Position numbers and translations under genes: made by a program. 64,000 bases of DNA from positions 91,010,547 to 91,074,546 of the forward strand of contig CAMGYJ010000005.1 in the NCBI GenBank assembly GCA_946122785.1. The letters run 5' to 3'. Source of the DNA: Linum tenue. Taxonomy: Eukaryota > Streptophyta > Magnoliopsida > Malpighiales > Linaceae. Below, piece after piece: positions 1 to 11,517 of the stretch (the stretch's first letter is position 1; each line of letters opens with the position of its first letter). The notes under the pieces are model-generated. The model did not search any database. It was not told the origin of the DNA and saw only the letters and a program-made list of their open reading frames with translations.

Positions 1-503
1 TGTCCAACACTTCACCTTTTACACTATTTCATTCTCTCAATGGAGGTAAAGCCTTCAAGAAGTCTTCATGTGAGCCCAAAAGGACTCTACTAGAGAAATT
101 TCAGCTCATTTTGAGAAGAAAATCCATGGTGATCATGTGATGGGTCCAAGCGCCATAGGGTGAACCTAACAAGTCGCGCTAAAAATCCTTGCAGAGGTTA
201 CTTGTTGGCCAAGCCCATGGAAGCTTCAGAAATATGCTTTTTCTTCATCATTAAATCAAGAAATATGTATCCCTGTGGTAAAAGTACACCTCTGACCGAG
301 TTTTAGGCTGAAAAGGCCTGAAAACCCCTTCTTCCATACTCTATAAATAGAGGGCCAAGCTATAGGATTAGTGAGATTGCAACTACTACAAATTTAACTC
401 TTTACAAACTCGATCAAGGAGACACTTGACTCAAGTGGAGATCGAAGTAACATTCATAGGAGGGTGCTGTTAAGGAGATGCCTTCGTCCTCAATGGCGGT
501 ACC
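1..503 (+). repeat. LTR-like promoter/leader remnant
   Basis: No open gene is present. A clean TATA box (TATAAATAG) lies at 342-350, followed about 120 bases later by the motif TAAGGAGATG at 471-480 and a GGTACC. The same arrangement (TATAAATAG at 38320-38328, TAAGGAGATG at 38427-38436, then GGTACC) recurs in an otherwise diverged sequence near 38.3 kb. Two copies of a TATA-plus-leader unit fit the U3/R part of an LTR retrotransposon or of an integrated pararetrovirus-like repeat; which one cannot be decided because no adjoining gag or pol is visible. Confidence 0.4.
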
Positions 504-660
504 CAATGTAGTCAAAAGCTAGCTTTAAAGCCTAAAAGCCTACGCTTTTATGCTTTGGAACCCCCAAATATTGTAGCTTTTGTTGAAAAGCCTTTTGCAC
601 CAAAAGCCCAAGTAAAAGCCATCAAGCCAGTAAAAAGCCTTAGAAGCTAGCTTTTGACCT
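504..660. mobile_element. Short inverted-repeat element (hAT-like MITE)
   Basis: The left end has GTCAAAAGCTAGCTT and the right end (643-658) has its complement AAGCTAGCTTTTGAC, so about 15 bases of terminal inverted repeat bound a 150-base element rich in AAAAGCC-type subterminal repeats. The left end, CAATGTAGTCAAAAGC, closely resembles the end of the hAT element at 52012 (CAATGCAGTCAAAAGC), suggesting the same family. No target-site duplication was made out. Confidence 0.5.
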
Positions 661-1330
661 CTTCTTTACACTTTTGATATCCAAGTATGATGATCATATT
701 TGGTCGTGTTTGGTTCAATTTTTATGCATCTTCTTTCTATTATTTAATGAGATTCTTTGACCATTATATGCCTTTATCATTGGATGCCTATATCATTAGA
801 TGCTTTATGCATGTGATGCTTATACCATTCAAATGCTTTAGGTTTATTATTCCTTAACCATGTGATGCTTATATCATCTATATATGCTACTATGGTATTG
901 TTTATAATTTCATATTAAGTGATAGGAAACTGACCATATGTGATGTTTTATTGTCTTATACGTGTATGGAGTGGAATGATCAACCATCCATGCTTGTATG
1001 AGATTAATGCTTGATGCCTTAGATCATCAATGTTATAGACCATTACTATAGTTTATAAATGCCCTAAATAAATAATATAATTCTTGAAATCCATCTTTCC
1101 TAGGACGGGCATTTCTTTACACAAAGTCTAAGTGAACATCTTAATGTGTTTATGAAAAATTACAAATAAACATTCATATTTATATATCATACAAATTTTA
1201 TTTAGAAACTCCTTTAAGTTTTGAAAATTTTCCAACCCCTTGGTTGTGTAGTTTTCTTTATAACAGTCTTTAGCGTTGATTTACTTTAGAAAAAATCCAA
1301 ATCTAACACTATTTAAAAAAATTACAAATA
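661..1330. other. Non-coding AT-rich spacer
   Basis: No gene or recognised element. A short degenerate repeat built on GATGCTTATATCATT-like words occupies about 765-895. The remainder is AT-rich with no open frame worth reporting. Confidence 0.5.
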
Positions 1331-1939
1331 TATTACCCAAACCGAAAATATTCCAAATCTACTACCATTATTTGAAAACCGCTCCCTAAGGAGGCGGTTT
1401 GCATATGAATTGCATGGTGAGGTCGCGGTTTGTTGGAGAACCGCATGGTGAAGAGGCGTTTTAAATTTTTTGAGCAAAACGCCTCTTGGAGAGGCATTGG
1501 CTGCCCTAAAACAAACCACCTCATGAAGGAGCGGTTATACGTCGACAAATGAAACCCCTTCTTCAAGAGGAGGCAGTTTATTGTGTCGACAGACAAACCG
1601 TTCTCTTCCCCAGCGGTTTGTGTGTCGTCCCCATTCCCCTGACATCCAACATGTCGGCAGCCAGGGGGTGCATACGTGGGGCTGCATGCCAGACTAAAAC
1701 CGCCCCTCCCCCAACGGGTTTTAGTCAAAATTTTGCCTATAAAAGGAAGCTCTAAAAGTCTCAGTTCTTCACCCCTCTCCTTGTTCTTCTTCAAATTTCT
1801 CTTGTGCACCTTACTTTTTCGAGTTTTTGCGATTAACGTTACTTTGTAATTTTATTTTTTATTGCTTTTTATTGTGATTTGTGATTTTTATGATATTAAT
1901 TTAGTTACGATTTTATTGCATATGACATTTTAAAAGTTA

Positions 1940-2700
1940 ATGCTTGGGTTACGGTGGAATGGTTATACGGAAGAGACCGAAAATGAAGTACGTTATGTCT
2001 GTGATAATTTTCATAAAGTGAAGGTCTCTACGAGACCGAACCTTGAAGAGGTCCGTCAAATGTGTACTGAGGTTACTTGCATTGATGGCACAAGAAGAGT
2101 TGATCGTATGGTGTATTGATATCCAAACAGACATGGCGGGTCATTGTGGTATGAAGAATTTCTCATAACCACCCAGGAGGACGTAGATGCCATGGTCGAA
2201 TTTTTGATCGCCAATAACATTAAAAAAATAGAGATTTTCATTTACACCGAGGCGGTCGAAAGACAGTGGAGGTCATTCTGGAGATGGCCAAACATCTGGT
2301 ATCCACGATGGAGGTGGGTTATAAGAAGATCATCCTTACCAAGGTTACCATGATCCTCGTACCTACCATGAGTACCGGGAAGGAGGTGGAGGTTATCATC
2401 AATCCTTCCCATCAAATGAAGAAGAAGCCCAAGGGTACCATGACAACCAATAAGAAGGCTACCAATACCAACCCGAGTACAACTTCCCCCAAGGCAGCGG
2501 TAGTTATCACAACTACCATTACAGACCTGATGAAGGTGCCTTTCATTATTTGGAACAGATGGAAGATGCCCTGCCATGTTCAGTTAGTGACCTTGAGGAT
2601 GAAGAGGAGTAAGGTGATGTCAGTGCAGACAGCTCCGACCCTCTTGAAGGTGCTGATAATTCAGGCCTAGACTCAGATGAAAATCATGATGATGTATCTC
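1940..2700 (+). pseudogene. Decayed MuDR-type N-terminal (PB1-like) protein
   Basis: From ATG at 1940 the frame reads MLGLRWNGYTEETENEVRYV and runs 60 codons to a TGA at 2126-2128, then continues in frame with a WYEEFLITTQEDVDAMVEF stretch and a beta-like segment ending IEIFIYTE. This is the pattern of the PB1-like N-terminal domain of plant MuDR transposases (family knowledge). Near 2265 the frame shifts into a Gly/Tyr/His-rich segment (GGGGYHQSF, QGYHD) that ends in an acidic stretch (DLEDEEE), with further stops. No transposase catalytic region follows. At least two nonsense codons and one frameshift make it non-functional. It probably is the remnant cargo of the surrounding element. Confidence 0.55.
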
Positions 2701-3505
2701 GTGACCATGTACCTATCCCATACTAAAAATCACATTCCAAATGAAATTTATTTTGTTGATGCTGACATGGAGCCGCTAGTGGTGCCAGTATGAGGTTCAC
2801 TCACTGTGTACCTATACCGTACTACAAGATATATACATAATTTTATAAAACAAACATATTAAGCATACTAAAATAATTAACTAAAATGAAAACCATTTTC
2901 AAAATTTAAATAAAATTAATTGTGTACACATACACTTAAAATTAATTATATTATTTTGTACTTTGTATTGGTTGTTTTCAATAATTTAAAGCAATACAAG
3001 TACACTCGTTAGACTCTTAGCCGAGGTATTGATCTCCTTAGAAACACAGCCTTTTCGATAAAAAAAAGGGGCGATCCTAGGATCGCTTAGAACCCGATTT
3101 TCCCCGGTCATGGGAGGATCATGGTGATCGCTTAAGACCCCATTTCCTTGGGCATGTATCTCTTTATAATGAGTCTAAATAAGTGGCACACGGTATTATT
3201 TTAAATCATTGAAAATAATCAATACGATTAACTAGTTACAAATTTATTTTACAAACCACTAACTTACGTTAAAAAAAGAAATGACAAGTGATGATAAATT
3301 ATATGTACCTTATGATCGTTCCAAACATCACTTGTAGTCATCATAGTAAATACCCTCTTCTTCGAAAATATCGGCCATTTTTCAGGAACTAGACAGGGAT
3401 TCGACGGGTTTTGAAGGAAAACCAAAGAAATATTTTCTGGTACTAGATCAGACTTAGCCGCAACCAACAAACCACTATTTTCTAGATTTTTGAGTGGAGA
3501 GGGGA

Positions 3506-3507
<2 letters not shown>

Positions 3508-3549
<42 letters not shown>

Positions 3550-3550
3550 G
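3508..3550. repeat. (GA)n microsatellite
   Basis: An uninterrupted GA dinucleotide tract of about 33 bases followed by a slightly imperfect AAGAGAGAAG tail, inside the MULE near its right end. Confidence 0.95.
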
Positions 3551-3919
3551 AATGGGTTTTGGTGTGAAGAAATGAGGAATGGGGTTTATATAGTTTTTGA
3601 ACCGCCTAGCTAGGGGGCGGTTTTGTAATTTTATTCCAAAGGAAACCGCGCCCCCAGCCAACGGTTTTCATTTCCCAACGCGCAAACCGCACCTTCGAGG
3701 TGGTTACCACGACCAGATGCGGATCGCTTACCTAGCGTGCGGTCTACCGTAGGATCACGCCCTCATCCGATGGTTTTCTTAAACGCCACATGGGGAAGCG
3801 GTTTTTTGGCTATCCTAAGGGAAACCCCCCCTCCCCACGCGATTCTCCTTTGAACTGCCGCTTCCCCAGACGGTTTTCAAATAATGGTGATAGATTTGGA
3901 AGTAGTTTTTGCCAACTTT

Positions 3920-5755
3920 TAGAGATGTCTAATAAAACTAAAGATGGAAACTGAATTGTTTAAATTTGACACTCATTTTAGCCCATATTTATTGGTTCAT
4001 TAAATGTTGATGATTCATCTGAAGTGAATCCAAAAAATATATCCATTGTCCTTATACATATGAGTCATCTCAAAATACACTCAAATCCAATATCTCATGG
4101 TAAGTCATGTGGGTTATCAAAATGACTCATCTAATGTGGTCATGATTCACTTTCAAATGAACCTAAACAGAACACCTCATGGTTAGCCATATGAATCATG
4201 GAAATGACTCATCTAATATGATGATGATTCATTCTCAAATCGACCTAAATTCAACACCGCATGTAATAATGTGAAAGATAAGGATGATTACACCATTATA
4301 ATCCACCTCTTCCTTATTACCACCTCACACTTAGTTACCACCTCGTGTTCATTAACACATCATGCTAATTGCCACCTCATGCAAATGCCACCTCTTGTTT
4401 AATGAAAATAACAATTATTTTAATAAACAACCAGGATATTTCTGCTAGCTCCTTAATTAAATGCTCAAAGCATAACACTCCATACTTTAGTCCATTGCCA
4501 ACATGCTCTGACTCCAAGTCCTCACAGACACTAAAATCACCAGGGCATATACCATGGTACCCTACAACATAAAAACAAGAAAAAGAATTATTGTCGATTT
4601 AATTTATCTATGCAATAATAATAATAATAATTAAAATACGAATTGAACGAAAAAGATGTAATCCATTATTTTATAGATTTTACTCATTGGTTGATACATT
4701 GTCTTATGATTTTCTTCCAAGTAACAAGTAAGAAGAGTAAAGTCTTTAGTGTTTTCTCAATTTGTAGATGTGTTAAAGTAAATGTACCTTATTTATAAGA
4801 AGGTAAGCTTGAATAACATCATGCACCAATGGCTTATCTATAGAATCACTATATCCCTTTTACTAAGGACATTTTCTACTCATACATGCACCTCTTGCGA
4901 TAAAGATTTAACTAGATATACAAAGCACGATTCATGTTTACATAAACACCCAACATCACATCAAAAACTTTAATATGATATCAACATTTATTCTCACACC
5001 TTTACTGATTTTAATGAGTACAATCAACTAAAAACTTGCGATAAAGATTTAACTAGATATACAAAGCACGAATCAAAACTCTAGTTAAAACTCAATAGTA
5101 GGCTTTGGGGTCCCAAAGACATAGCAAAAATATAACCAAAACCCTCAATAATCCAAGTGAGGCATTAAGAACTAGAGTTTAAAATTATAACCTTTAGAAT
5201 GACACAAAATGAAGAGTTGTAGGATCAAGAGCCATCGACAACAGTTGTAGCCATATGCTCTTTTGGTATCTACACAATCTTCGATCGGATAAGAGATGTC
5301 TAATAAAGCTAAAGATGGAATTTGAATTGTTTAAATTCGCAGTCATTTCAACCCCTATTTATAGATTCATTAAATGGTGATTCATCTGAAGTGAACCCAA
5401 AAATATGCCCCTCGCCCGGAAACATATGAGTCATCAAATTACTCGTCAAATGTGGAGATGAATCATCCCAAAATGCAGTTAAATTCAACACCTCATGATA
5501 AGTCAAATGAGTCATCAAAATGACTCATCTAAAGTGGTGATGATTCAATGTCAAATAAACCTAAATTCAAAACTTACTGTTAGCCATATGAATCATCGAA
5601 ATGACTCATACAATATGATGATGATTCATTCTCAAAGGAATCTAAATTCAACACCTCATGTAATAATGTGAAAGATAAGGATGATTACATCATTATAATC
5701 CACCTCGTGCTTATTACCACCTCACGCTTAATTACCACCTCGTACTTAATTAAAA
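3920..5755. repeat. Direct duplication, copies 3920-4360 and 5288-5755
   Basis: Both copies start AGAGATGTCTAATAAA, share TCATCTGAAGTGAA and ATGTAATAATGTGAAAGATA, and end in a run of ACCACCTC words. They lie about 1.37 kb apart in the same orientation with moderate divergence. The first copy begins directly at the right end of the MULE, so the MULE appears to have inserted at its edge. The spacer (4361-5287) has no open gene; 4443-4660 is separately repeated at 8350-8605. Confidence 0.75.
4443..4660. repeat. Dispersed repeat, copy 1 (copy 2 at 8350-8605)
   Basis: The segment beginning CTAGCTCCTTAATTAAATGC and including CACTAAAATCACCAGGGCAT and ACCATGGTA matches 8350-8605 in the same orientation. 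The second copy has an extra internal duplication around ACTTCGACTACTCCAAGTC. On the minus strand copy 1 has an unbroken frame of about 40 codons (starting GYHGICPGDFSVCED) that copy 2 breaks with stops, so this may be an exon fragment of an unidentified gene. I do not recognise the protein. Confidence 0.55.
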
Positions 5756-6040
5756 TTCATTAATTAATAGCACAAGTATAATTACACTATTTCTCACGAA
5801 ATTGTCTCCCTCGGTCACTATTCATTATTGCTAAAATTAGGTGCGGCCGCAACCACTGAAACCGACGGAGAAAACCAGAATCCGCTTTTCTTCATCTTGC
5901 AGCCTTTTTTTATCATCTTTAATCATTATAATCAAGGTCGCCGTATGGATCACCCAAACAAAGTTACAAAGGTCAAATTCCCATCTCTCATAATTCTCAA
6001 TATCTTAGCCTCTGTAGCGCTATTGAATTGTACAGAGTAA
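5756..6040. other. No gene recognised
   Basis: AT-rich sequence with a short frame of 70 codons from 5828. Its translation has no recognisable motif and there is no supporting context, so it is not called as a gene. Confidence 0.4.
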
Positions 6041-6430
6041 TATTTATAAAATTATATCCTATCAGGGGACTTACCGAAACAACGCCTAGAGTAGTCCAAA
6101 CCGGTAGACATTTCTAACGGTATAAAATGGTTGAACCAAAGTTAAATTATGGTTTCAACACAAAATATCATACCACTAACTTTTTCGATGTAACTTTAGT
6201 AAGATTTTACGATCTTCTCTCACAATTCCCAATAGCTTACCCCCCTAGCGTTACTGAATCGTACTGATGAAGACACTATGATTAATACACTATGTTAAAT
6301 TTTATAGCAATATTTATAAAATTATATCGTATCAGTGGTCTGACTGAAACAACACATATTGGAGCCCAAACCGGTAGGCAATTTTAACAGTATAAAATTG
6401 TTGAACCAAAGTTAAATTATGGTTTAACAC
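6041..6430. repeat. Direct repeat pair, 6041-6165 and 6305-6430
   Basis: Two copies of a roughly 125-base unit share AAAATTATATC, CCAAACCGGTAG and GTTGAACCAAAGTTAAATTA in the same orientation, about 260 bases apart. They are diverged and non-coding. Confidence 0.7.
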
Positions 6431-6439
6431 AATTTGATT

Positions 6440-6790
6440 TATAGAAGGATCATGTCTATTTTTTATCCAACCTTTTTTCAAATGCTTTTATATTATCCAA
6501 ACCTATTAAAATTCTATTAATTAGTCAAATTATTCATAATGCATCAAAATATTAGCCATTTTTACGTTATCGTTAATAATTCTGTAGCTCTTTTAATAGT
6601 TAAAATACTAAATTTTGAAATTTTGACCTTCATGGGTCTCTTCCAAGTCAGTATTATCTTACCAAGTCAATATTACTAACAAAATTGCTAACTGAAAGTT
6701 AACTTTTGTCTAATTCTTAGTATTTCGATATGTTTGGATAATATAAAATAATCTGAAAAATGTTTGAATAAAAAATAGAAATTACATTTA
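6440..6790 (+). mobile_element. MITE-like dispersed repeat, copy 1
   Basis: The segment shares AATGCATCAAAATATTAGCC, CTCTTCCAAGTCAGTAT and surrounding AT-rich sequence with 42365-42770, in the same orientation. The second copy shows convincing terminal inverted repeats; this copy is more degraded at its ends. Confidence 0.55.
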
Positions 6791-7049
6791 TAGAATGATA
6801 GATATTTCTATGTATCAATTAAACAAACTTATTACGTAAATCCATCGTAATATAAGTTTTAAGGAACCAAATTTTTTTATTTTATAAATGAATGCAAAGC
6901 ATCCTTACCTTCATCAAAATTGGACAGGATTCATAGATTCACTGAGCGTCATACAAAATCCATATCATCAAAGCAAGATCGGAGCTAGGAACAAAAAATT
7001 ATGTGCATTTATACCCTCTCTATAAAAATATGAAATCCCAACTATAACC

Positions 7050-8300
7050 AAATTTATTTATTATTAAATAAAATATTTACCATCTCATCAATTTTTTTTA
7101 CATAAAGTTTCTAGAAATTCAATTATTTTTTACATAATAGTTTAATAAAATTTGATGCTTTAAGTAACTTAATTCTTTTGGTATTTAATAATAACTCCTA
7201 TATTATTAACTAATATATCTATCATCTTATAAATTTACAGTACACAAAGATTTTATAAGGTCATTTAACTTTTACATAATTTTTTAAAAGAACTGATACT
7301 ATTTTTGCAACTTGATTTTATAATTAGACCATACATTATAAAATATTTACATAAGGTCATTCTATGATAGTTATGAAAATTACAAACACATTATGTAAAA
7401 TTTAAAAAGTAATAAGTATTTCTTATTTATAAATTAAACAAACTTATTATGTAAGTCTTTTGTATTGATTAATACACTAAATAAAGCTTATCGAGGAATA
7501 GTTATTTTTTAAGTATCAAATTTTTGGGAAATGTATTTCTTATGTATTAATTAAACAAAATTTTACTTAAGTCTTTTGTAATATAAATTTAACAAAATTT
7601 TATTTGTTATTGACTAAATTGTTGACCATTTTATCAATTTTCATTACATAAAGGTTTTGCAAAGTTATTATATGTTTTTTTTTGCCAATATTAAAATCAT
7701 GTTAATATAAGTTTCGAATAAATATTTCATTCTTATTTCTAAATTGTGGACCATCTCATCAAATCGCATTACAAAAAGTTTGTATAAGGTAAATTTTTTG
7801 TATAATTGTTCAATCAAACTTAATACTTTTCATAACTTAATCTCTTTATTAATAACTAAAATATTTATCATGTCATCAATTGCGTTACACAAAGATTTTA
7901 TATGGTTGGTAACCTTATACATAACAATTTAAAAAAAGATGTGATACTTTCAATTACTTGATTTTATTTTTTGACCATATTACGAGCAATTATGTAAAAT
8001 GATACATACATTACAAAAAACTCATGAATTTTTATTTATTTCTTATGGCCCAGTTAAACAAACATAATTAGTATGTCTTTAAGAGTATTACTTTGAGTGA
8101 AAATTCCTTTATTATTAACTAAATAGTCGTCCATCTCGTCAATTTATATTAAGAAAAAATTAGTAAGTTAAATTATTTTTTACGTAACAGTTTAATTCAA
8201 TATCATACTCTCTATGACTTAATTCCTTTATTATTAACTAAAATTCCTTCGTTATTAAGAAAATATTAATGTTTTCTAATGTGAATTAACTTTTACGAAA
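7050..8300 (+). repeat. Degenerate AT-rich tandem array, unit about 125-140 bases
   Basis: At least six imperfect units begin near 7065, 7190, 7590, 7725, 7850 and 8105. Each follows the order: TTATTAACTAAAAT, then CATCTCATCAATTT, then TTACATAAAG followed by TTT, then TTTTTACATAA, then GATACTTT and ACTTAATTCCTTT. Units are interrupted by unrelated AT-rich sequence (about 7330-7590 and 7960-8100). There is no coding potential. It looks like an old satellite-type or tandemly duplicated repeat. Confidence 0.6.
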
Positions 8301-8349
8301 TAGCTTAATTTCCAAAAGCTAGTAATAATTATTATACTTAACAACCATG

Positions 8350-8605
8350 ATAATTCTAGCTCCTTAATTTAAATGCTCAAAGCATTAAACTCACTGGGGC
8401 ATACAATATACTTCGACTACTCCAAGTCAATATACTTTAGTCCATAGCCGATATGCTTCGACTACTCCAAGTCCTTGCAAACACTAAAATCACAGGGGCA
8501 TACACCATGGTAGCGTACAACATAAATACATGAAAAAGAATTATTGTAGATATGATTTATCTATGCAAAAATAAAAAAATAAAATACAATTTCAACTAAA
8601 AAGAT
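8350..8605. repeat. Dispersed repeat, copy 2 (copy 1 at 4443-4660)
   Basis: Same orientation as copy 1 and recognisable by CTAGCTCCTTAATTTAAATG and CATACACCATGGTA. An internal piece containing TTCGACTACTCCAAGTC is present twice (about 8410 and 8457), which explains the greater length. The following 8606-8937 has no gene or repeat that I recognise. Confidence 0.6.
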
Positions 8606-8945
8606 ATAATTCGTTAGAATTAAGAAAAAGATATTGTCTATCACCATGCAACCATCTTAGTTAGAGCTCCACCCATGTGATTGATATTCACAACGTGCTT
8701 TTGGGATTCCATTCCTGGGTGGTTTATTTGGTATCGGCCTAAGTGATATAGGCTCCGAGCTGCTACATAGACAGTGTGACATCTCTATTGAGCACACTTA
8801 TAGAGAGAATAGCACACTTATAGGGAGAGTAATAATTGTGTAGATTTTCTTACTAATCGAGGGTATCATGTAATTGGATTAGAAATCTTTCATTAATGTC
8901 ATATGTAGAATTATGGATAGGTTTTTTACCATAAGACTATACAGG

Positions 8946-9718
8946 TAGGGATGTACATGGATCGGGTGGTTCGGGCTTAGTCATTTTAATCACCCGACCC
9001 ATGCACTACGGTTTGGGAAATATCAAACCAAAACCCACCCAAAAAAATTTAAACCCTACGGTTTGCATCTAATTGGGTTGGGTCGGGTTGGCGATATTTT
9101 TAAGTAAAACCCAACCCAACATAAAATATATAATTATTCTACATCATAAAAATATTTTATAACTAATTAAAATTTCAAACGAATGAACCAAGGTGAAAGG
9201 TATGAAAATTCACAAATGTTGTTTAAATTTTAATAAAATGTTATTTACTTCAACATATATCTTGTTTTTTTCACGATATTTGTTGAAATAGGCTAAAAAT
9301 GTTATAAGCAAATGTATCCACCATATGTTATTCTATTAAAATTGTACACAAGAAAAAAGATTACGTGAATCATACCTATATTCAATTTATGTCTAAACTT
9401 TAAGTCGAATAATGCATTAGATTAGGGAGACCATGAGAGAAAAACCTGGCGAAATATCTTAATTTTCTCATAAGTATATGACTATATACTACATAAATAT
9501 TTTTTAGATCCGAATTCATACTAATAGTTGGAACACGGGTTGGGTCGGGTTTTACGGGTTGTGTAATCCAAAATCCAAACCCAACCCAAAAGAGGCGGGT
9601 TGTACAAAAGAAAACTCTCACCCAACCCAAAACCTTCGTTTTAGCGATAAATACGGATGGGTTGGGTCGGGTTGGACGAGTGGGTGGGTCGGTTTGCGGG
9701 TGTGTTTGTTCACCCCTA
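8946..9718. mobile_element. hAT-superfamily element, non-autonomous, 773 bp
   Basis: The element starts TAGGGATGTACA and ends TGTTCACCCCTA, which are imperfect inverted repeats of the TAGGGGTG type. It is flanked on both sides by the same 8-mer, TATACAGG (8938-8945 and 9719-9726); an 8-bp duplication with TA(G)n ends is the hAT signature. Subterminal regions are loaded with GGGTTGGGTCGGGTTGG-type repeats on both sides, typical of transposase-binding arrays. The interior is AT-rich and non-coding, so mobility would need transposase from elsewhere. Confidence 0.9.
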
Positions 9719-9726
9719 TATACAGG

Positions 9727-10280
9727 CTATCGGCTACCCAAGTCTTGTACGAACTAGAAAGACACTAACCGGATTGCATCTTTCCACCACCAATTACCCT
9801 CAGATGACGCGGGAAAAGAAAAACTAAAACACAAGTGGAAGCCTTTCATAATCTATTACTAGTAATTAATCCTACTATAACTTTTGCAGAATGAAACAGC
9901 TTTTCTGAATTTTTTCATTAGTATTTTAAAAAAAAACTGTTGAGTGTTTAATTGAAAAACTATCAAATTACTTTTTAATATAAAAGGTAAGGAAAAATGA
10001 ATAAAAAAGATTTCTAACATAAAATATGAATACAAATTCTAAAAAATAAAAAATATTTAAAATGAATCACGTTAAATTTATTTCATATTAATAATATTAT
10101 TTTTCAATTTATTTTTTATAATGATATATATGAAAGATTTTGTTTTCTAGAAAAAGAAAAATATATGGTAAGGACACTTTTGAAACATAAAACTTCTAAA
10201 ATTTGGGCCAAACATAATTGTACTCTTTTGCCTTTGAGGTAATCGTAGTTCTCGTTTATGAAATTTTTGGACTGATTGCA
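9727..10280. other. Non-coding AT-rich spacer
   Basis: No open gene, repeat or element end recognised. Strongly AT-rich from about 9900 to 10160. Confidence 0.5.
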
Positions 10281-10289
10281 GGTTTAAGA

Positions 10290-10860
10290 AGGTTCAACTC
10301 GCATTGATTGATTCAAATTAGGCTGGATACCAATGGATTTGGGTTCAATTGTCTTTCTCAAACAAAATGAAAAAGCAAAATGAAAAACACTAAAGTTAAA
10401 ACTCGCTACCGACTCAAAACTCGTCAACACCAAGTTAAACTCGCTTCGACCTGATTGGACTGAGTTTTGGACAAATTCACACCTGACACATGCAACACGC
10501 CAATTACAAAACAGATAAAACTTGCTCCCGGCGAAAACCTGTAAAATCGGGTTCAAGTCGCTTTGGTCGGGTTGAATTAGATTGTATACCAATGCGTTAC
10601 ACAATTGTCATTATCAACCAAAACGAAAAAGAAAAAAAAATAATAAAGCGGATAAAACTCGCTCATGACCCCAAACTCTCAACACTACGTTCAACTCGCT
10701 TTGATCGGGTCAACCCAGTTTTAACAAATTCACAATTTAGCCAACCTGTCAATTACAAAAGCAGATAAAACTCGCTCTCGATACGAAACACGTCAACAAT
10801 GGGTCAGAGTTCAATTTTCATTCTCAACGGAAAGGAAAATGAGAAATAAAAAAAATTAAA
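10290..10860 (+). repeat. Degenerate tandem repeat, unit about 250 bases
   Basis: The words AATTACAAAACAGATAAAAC (10502) and AATTACAAAAGCAGATAAAA (10751) recur about 250 bases apart, as do AAACTCGCT followed by CAACAC and then TTAAACTCGCTTCGACC / TTCAACTCGCTTTGATCGG. Roughly two and a half units are present, and short AAAATGAAAAA spacers separate them. It is non-coding. Confidence 0.6.
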
Positions 10861-11124
10861 GCGTACAATGATTGTCAAAGACGATGATTTATGTTCAAGG
10901 TAGGAGACCGATGTGTTTGAGTTACTCAACAAAAAGGAAGAAAAGAAAGAAAAACGCTAAAGAGGATGAAACTTGGTCCCGATAAAAAAACTCGTGGTAG
11001 CGGCCTTGGAAAACGGTGTTGGGGAACAACTTAGGATCCCGACGACAGTATTTCGAGATGGGCTGCAAAATGGTGGGCAAAGGCGATGATTTGTGCAAAA
11101 CGTCATGGGCGAAAACCTAGGGAA

Positions 11125-11517
11125 TAATAACAAAACACAAAAGTGATGATTTGTGCAAAAAGCCATAAACGAAAACCTAGCGAACAATTACTAAACACAA
11201 AGGTTATAGAATGGGGAGTGGGGTAAAAGAAGGATTTGAAGCTTCCCCACTTGCACTTGGAGGAGTGTGAGAGCCACTAATGAATAGTAGCAGCAAACCT
11301 TGGCTTTTATATATTAATTAATAAAGTCATAGACGAAAACCTAGCGAACAATAACAAAACAAAAAAGAGATAATTTGTGCAAAAAGCCATAGACGAAAAC
11401 CTAGCGAACAATTACTAAACACAAAGGTTATAGAATGGGGAGTGAGGTAAAAGAAGGATTTGGAACTTCCCCACCTGCAATTGGAGGAGTGTGAGAGCCA
11501 CTAATGAATAGTGGCAC
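11125..11517 (+). repeat. Tandem duplication carrying an empty and a filled hAT site
   Basis: The unit containing AAAACCTAGCGAACAATTAC, GGTTATAGAATGGGGAGTG and GTGTGAGAGCCACTAATGAA occurs at about 11150-11330 and again from about 11390, continuing after the inserted hAT at 12298-12345 with ACCTTGGCTTTTATATATTA. The first copy is uninterrupted at AGTAGCAG, whereas the second is split by the hAT element, so the first copy documents the pre-insertion site. Confidence 0.8.

Larger units (their letters stand above)
1340..3920 (+). mobile_element. Mutator-like element (MULE), non-autonomous
   Basis: Both ends carry an inverted repeat: TCCAAATCTACTACCATT then TATTTGAAAACCG at about 1350-1381, and its near-complement at about 3870-3900. 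Many short palindromic AAACCGCC/GGCGGTTT blocks lie just inside each end (1380-1720 and 3600-3880), as in other plant MULE ends. Between them is a decayed PB1-like MULE reading frame (1940-2700) and a (GA)n tract at 3508-3550. No transposase core, MULE catalytic domain or SWIM finger is present, so it could only move in trans. Outer limits and TSD could not be fixed; the right end abuts the duplicated sequence that begins at 3920. Confidence 0.6.

Noticed and set aside
1549..1755. A 68-codon plus-strand frame
   Set aside because: It consists of the palindromic AAACCGCC blocks at the end of a MULE and has opposite-strand frames of equal quality.
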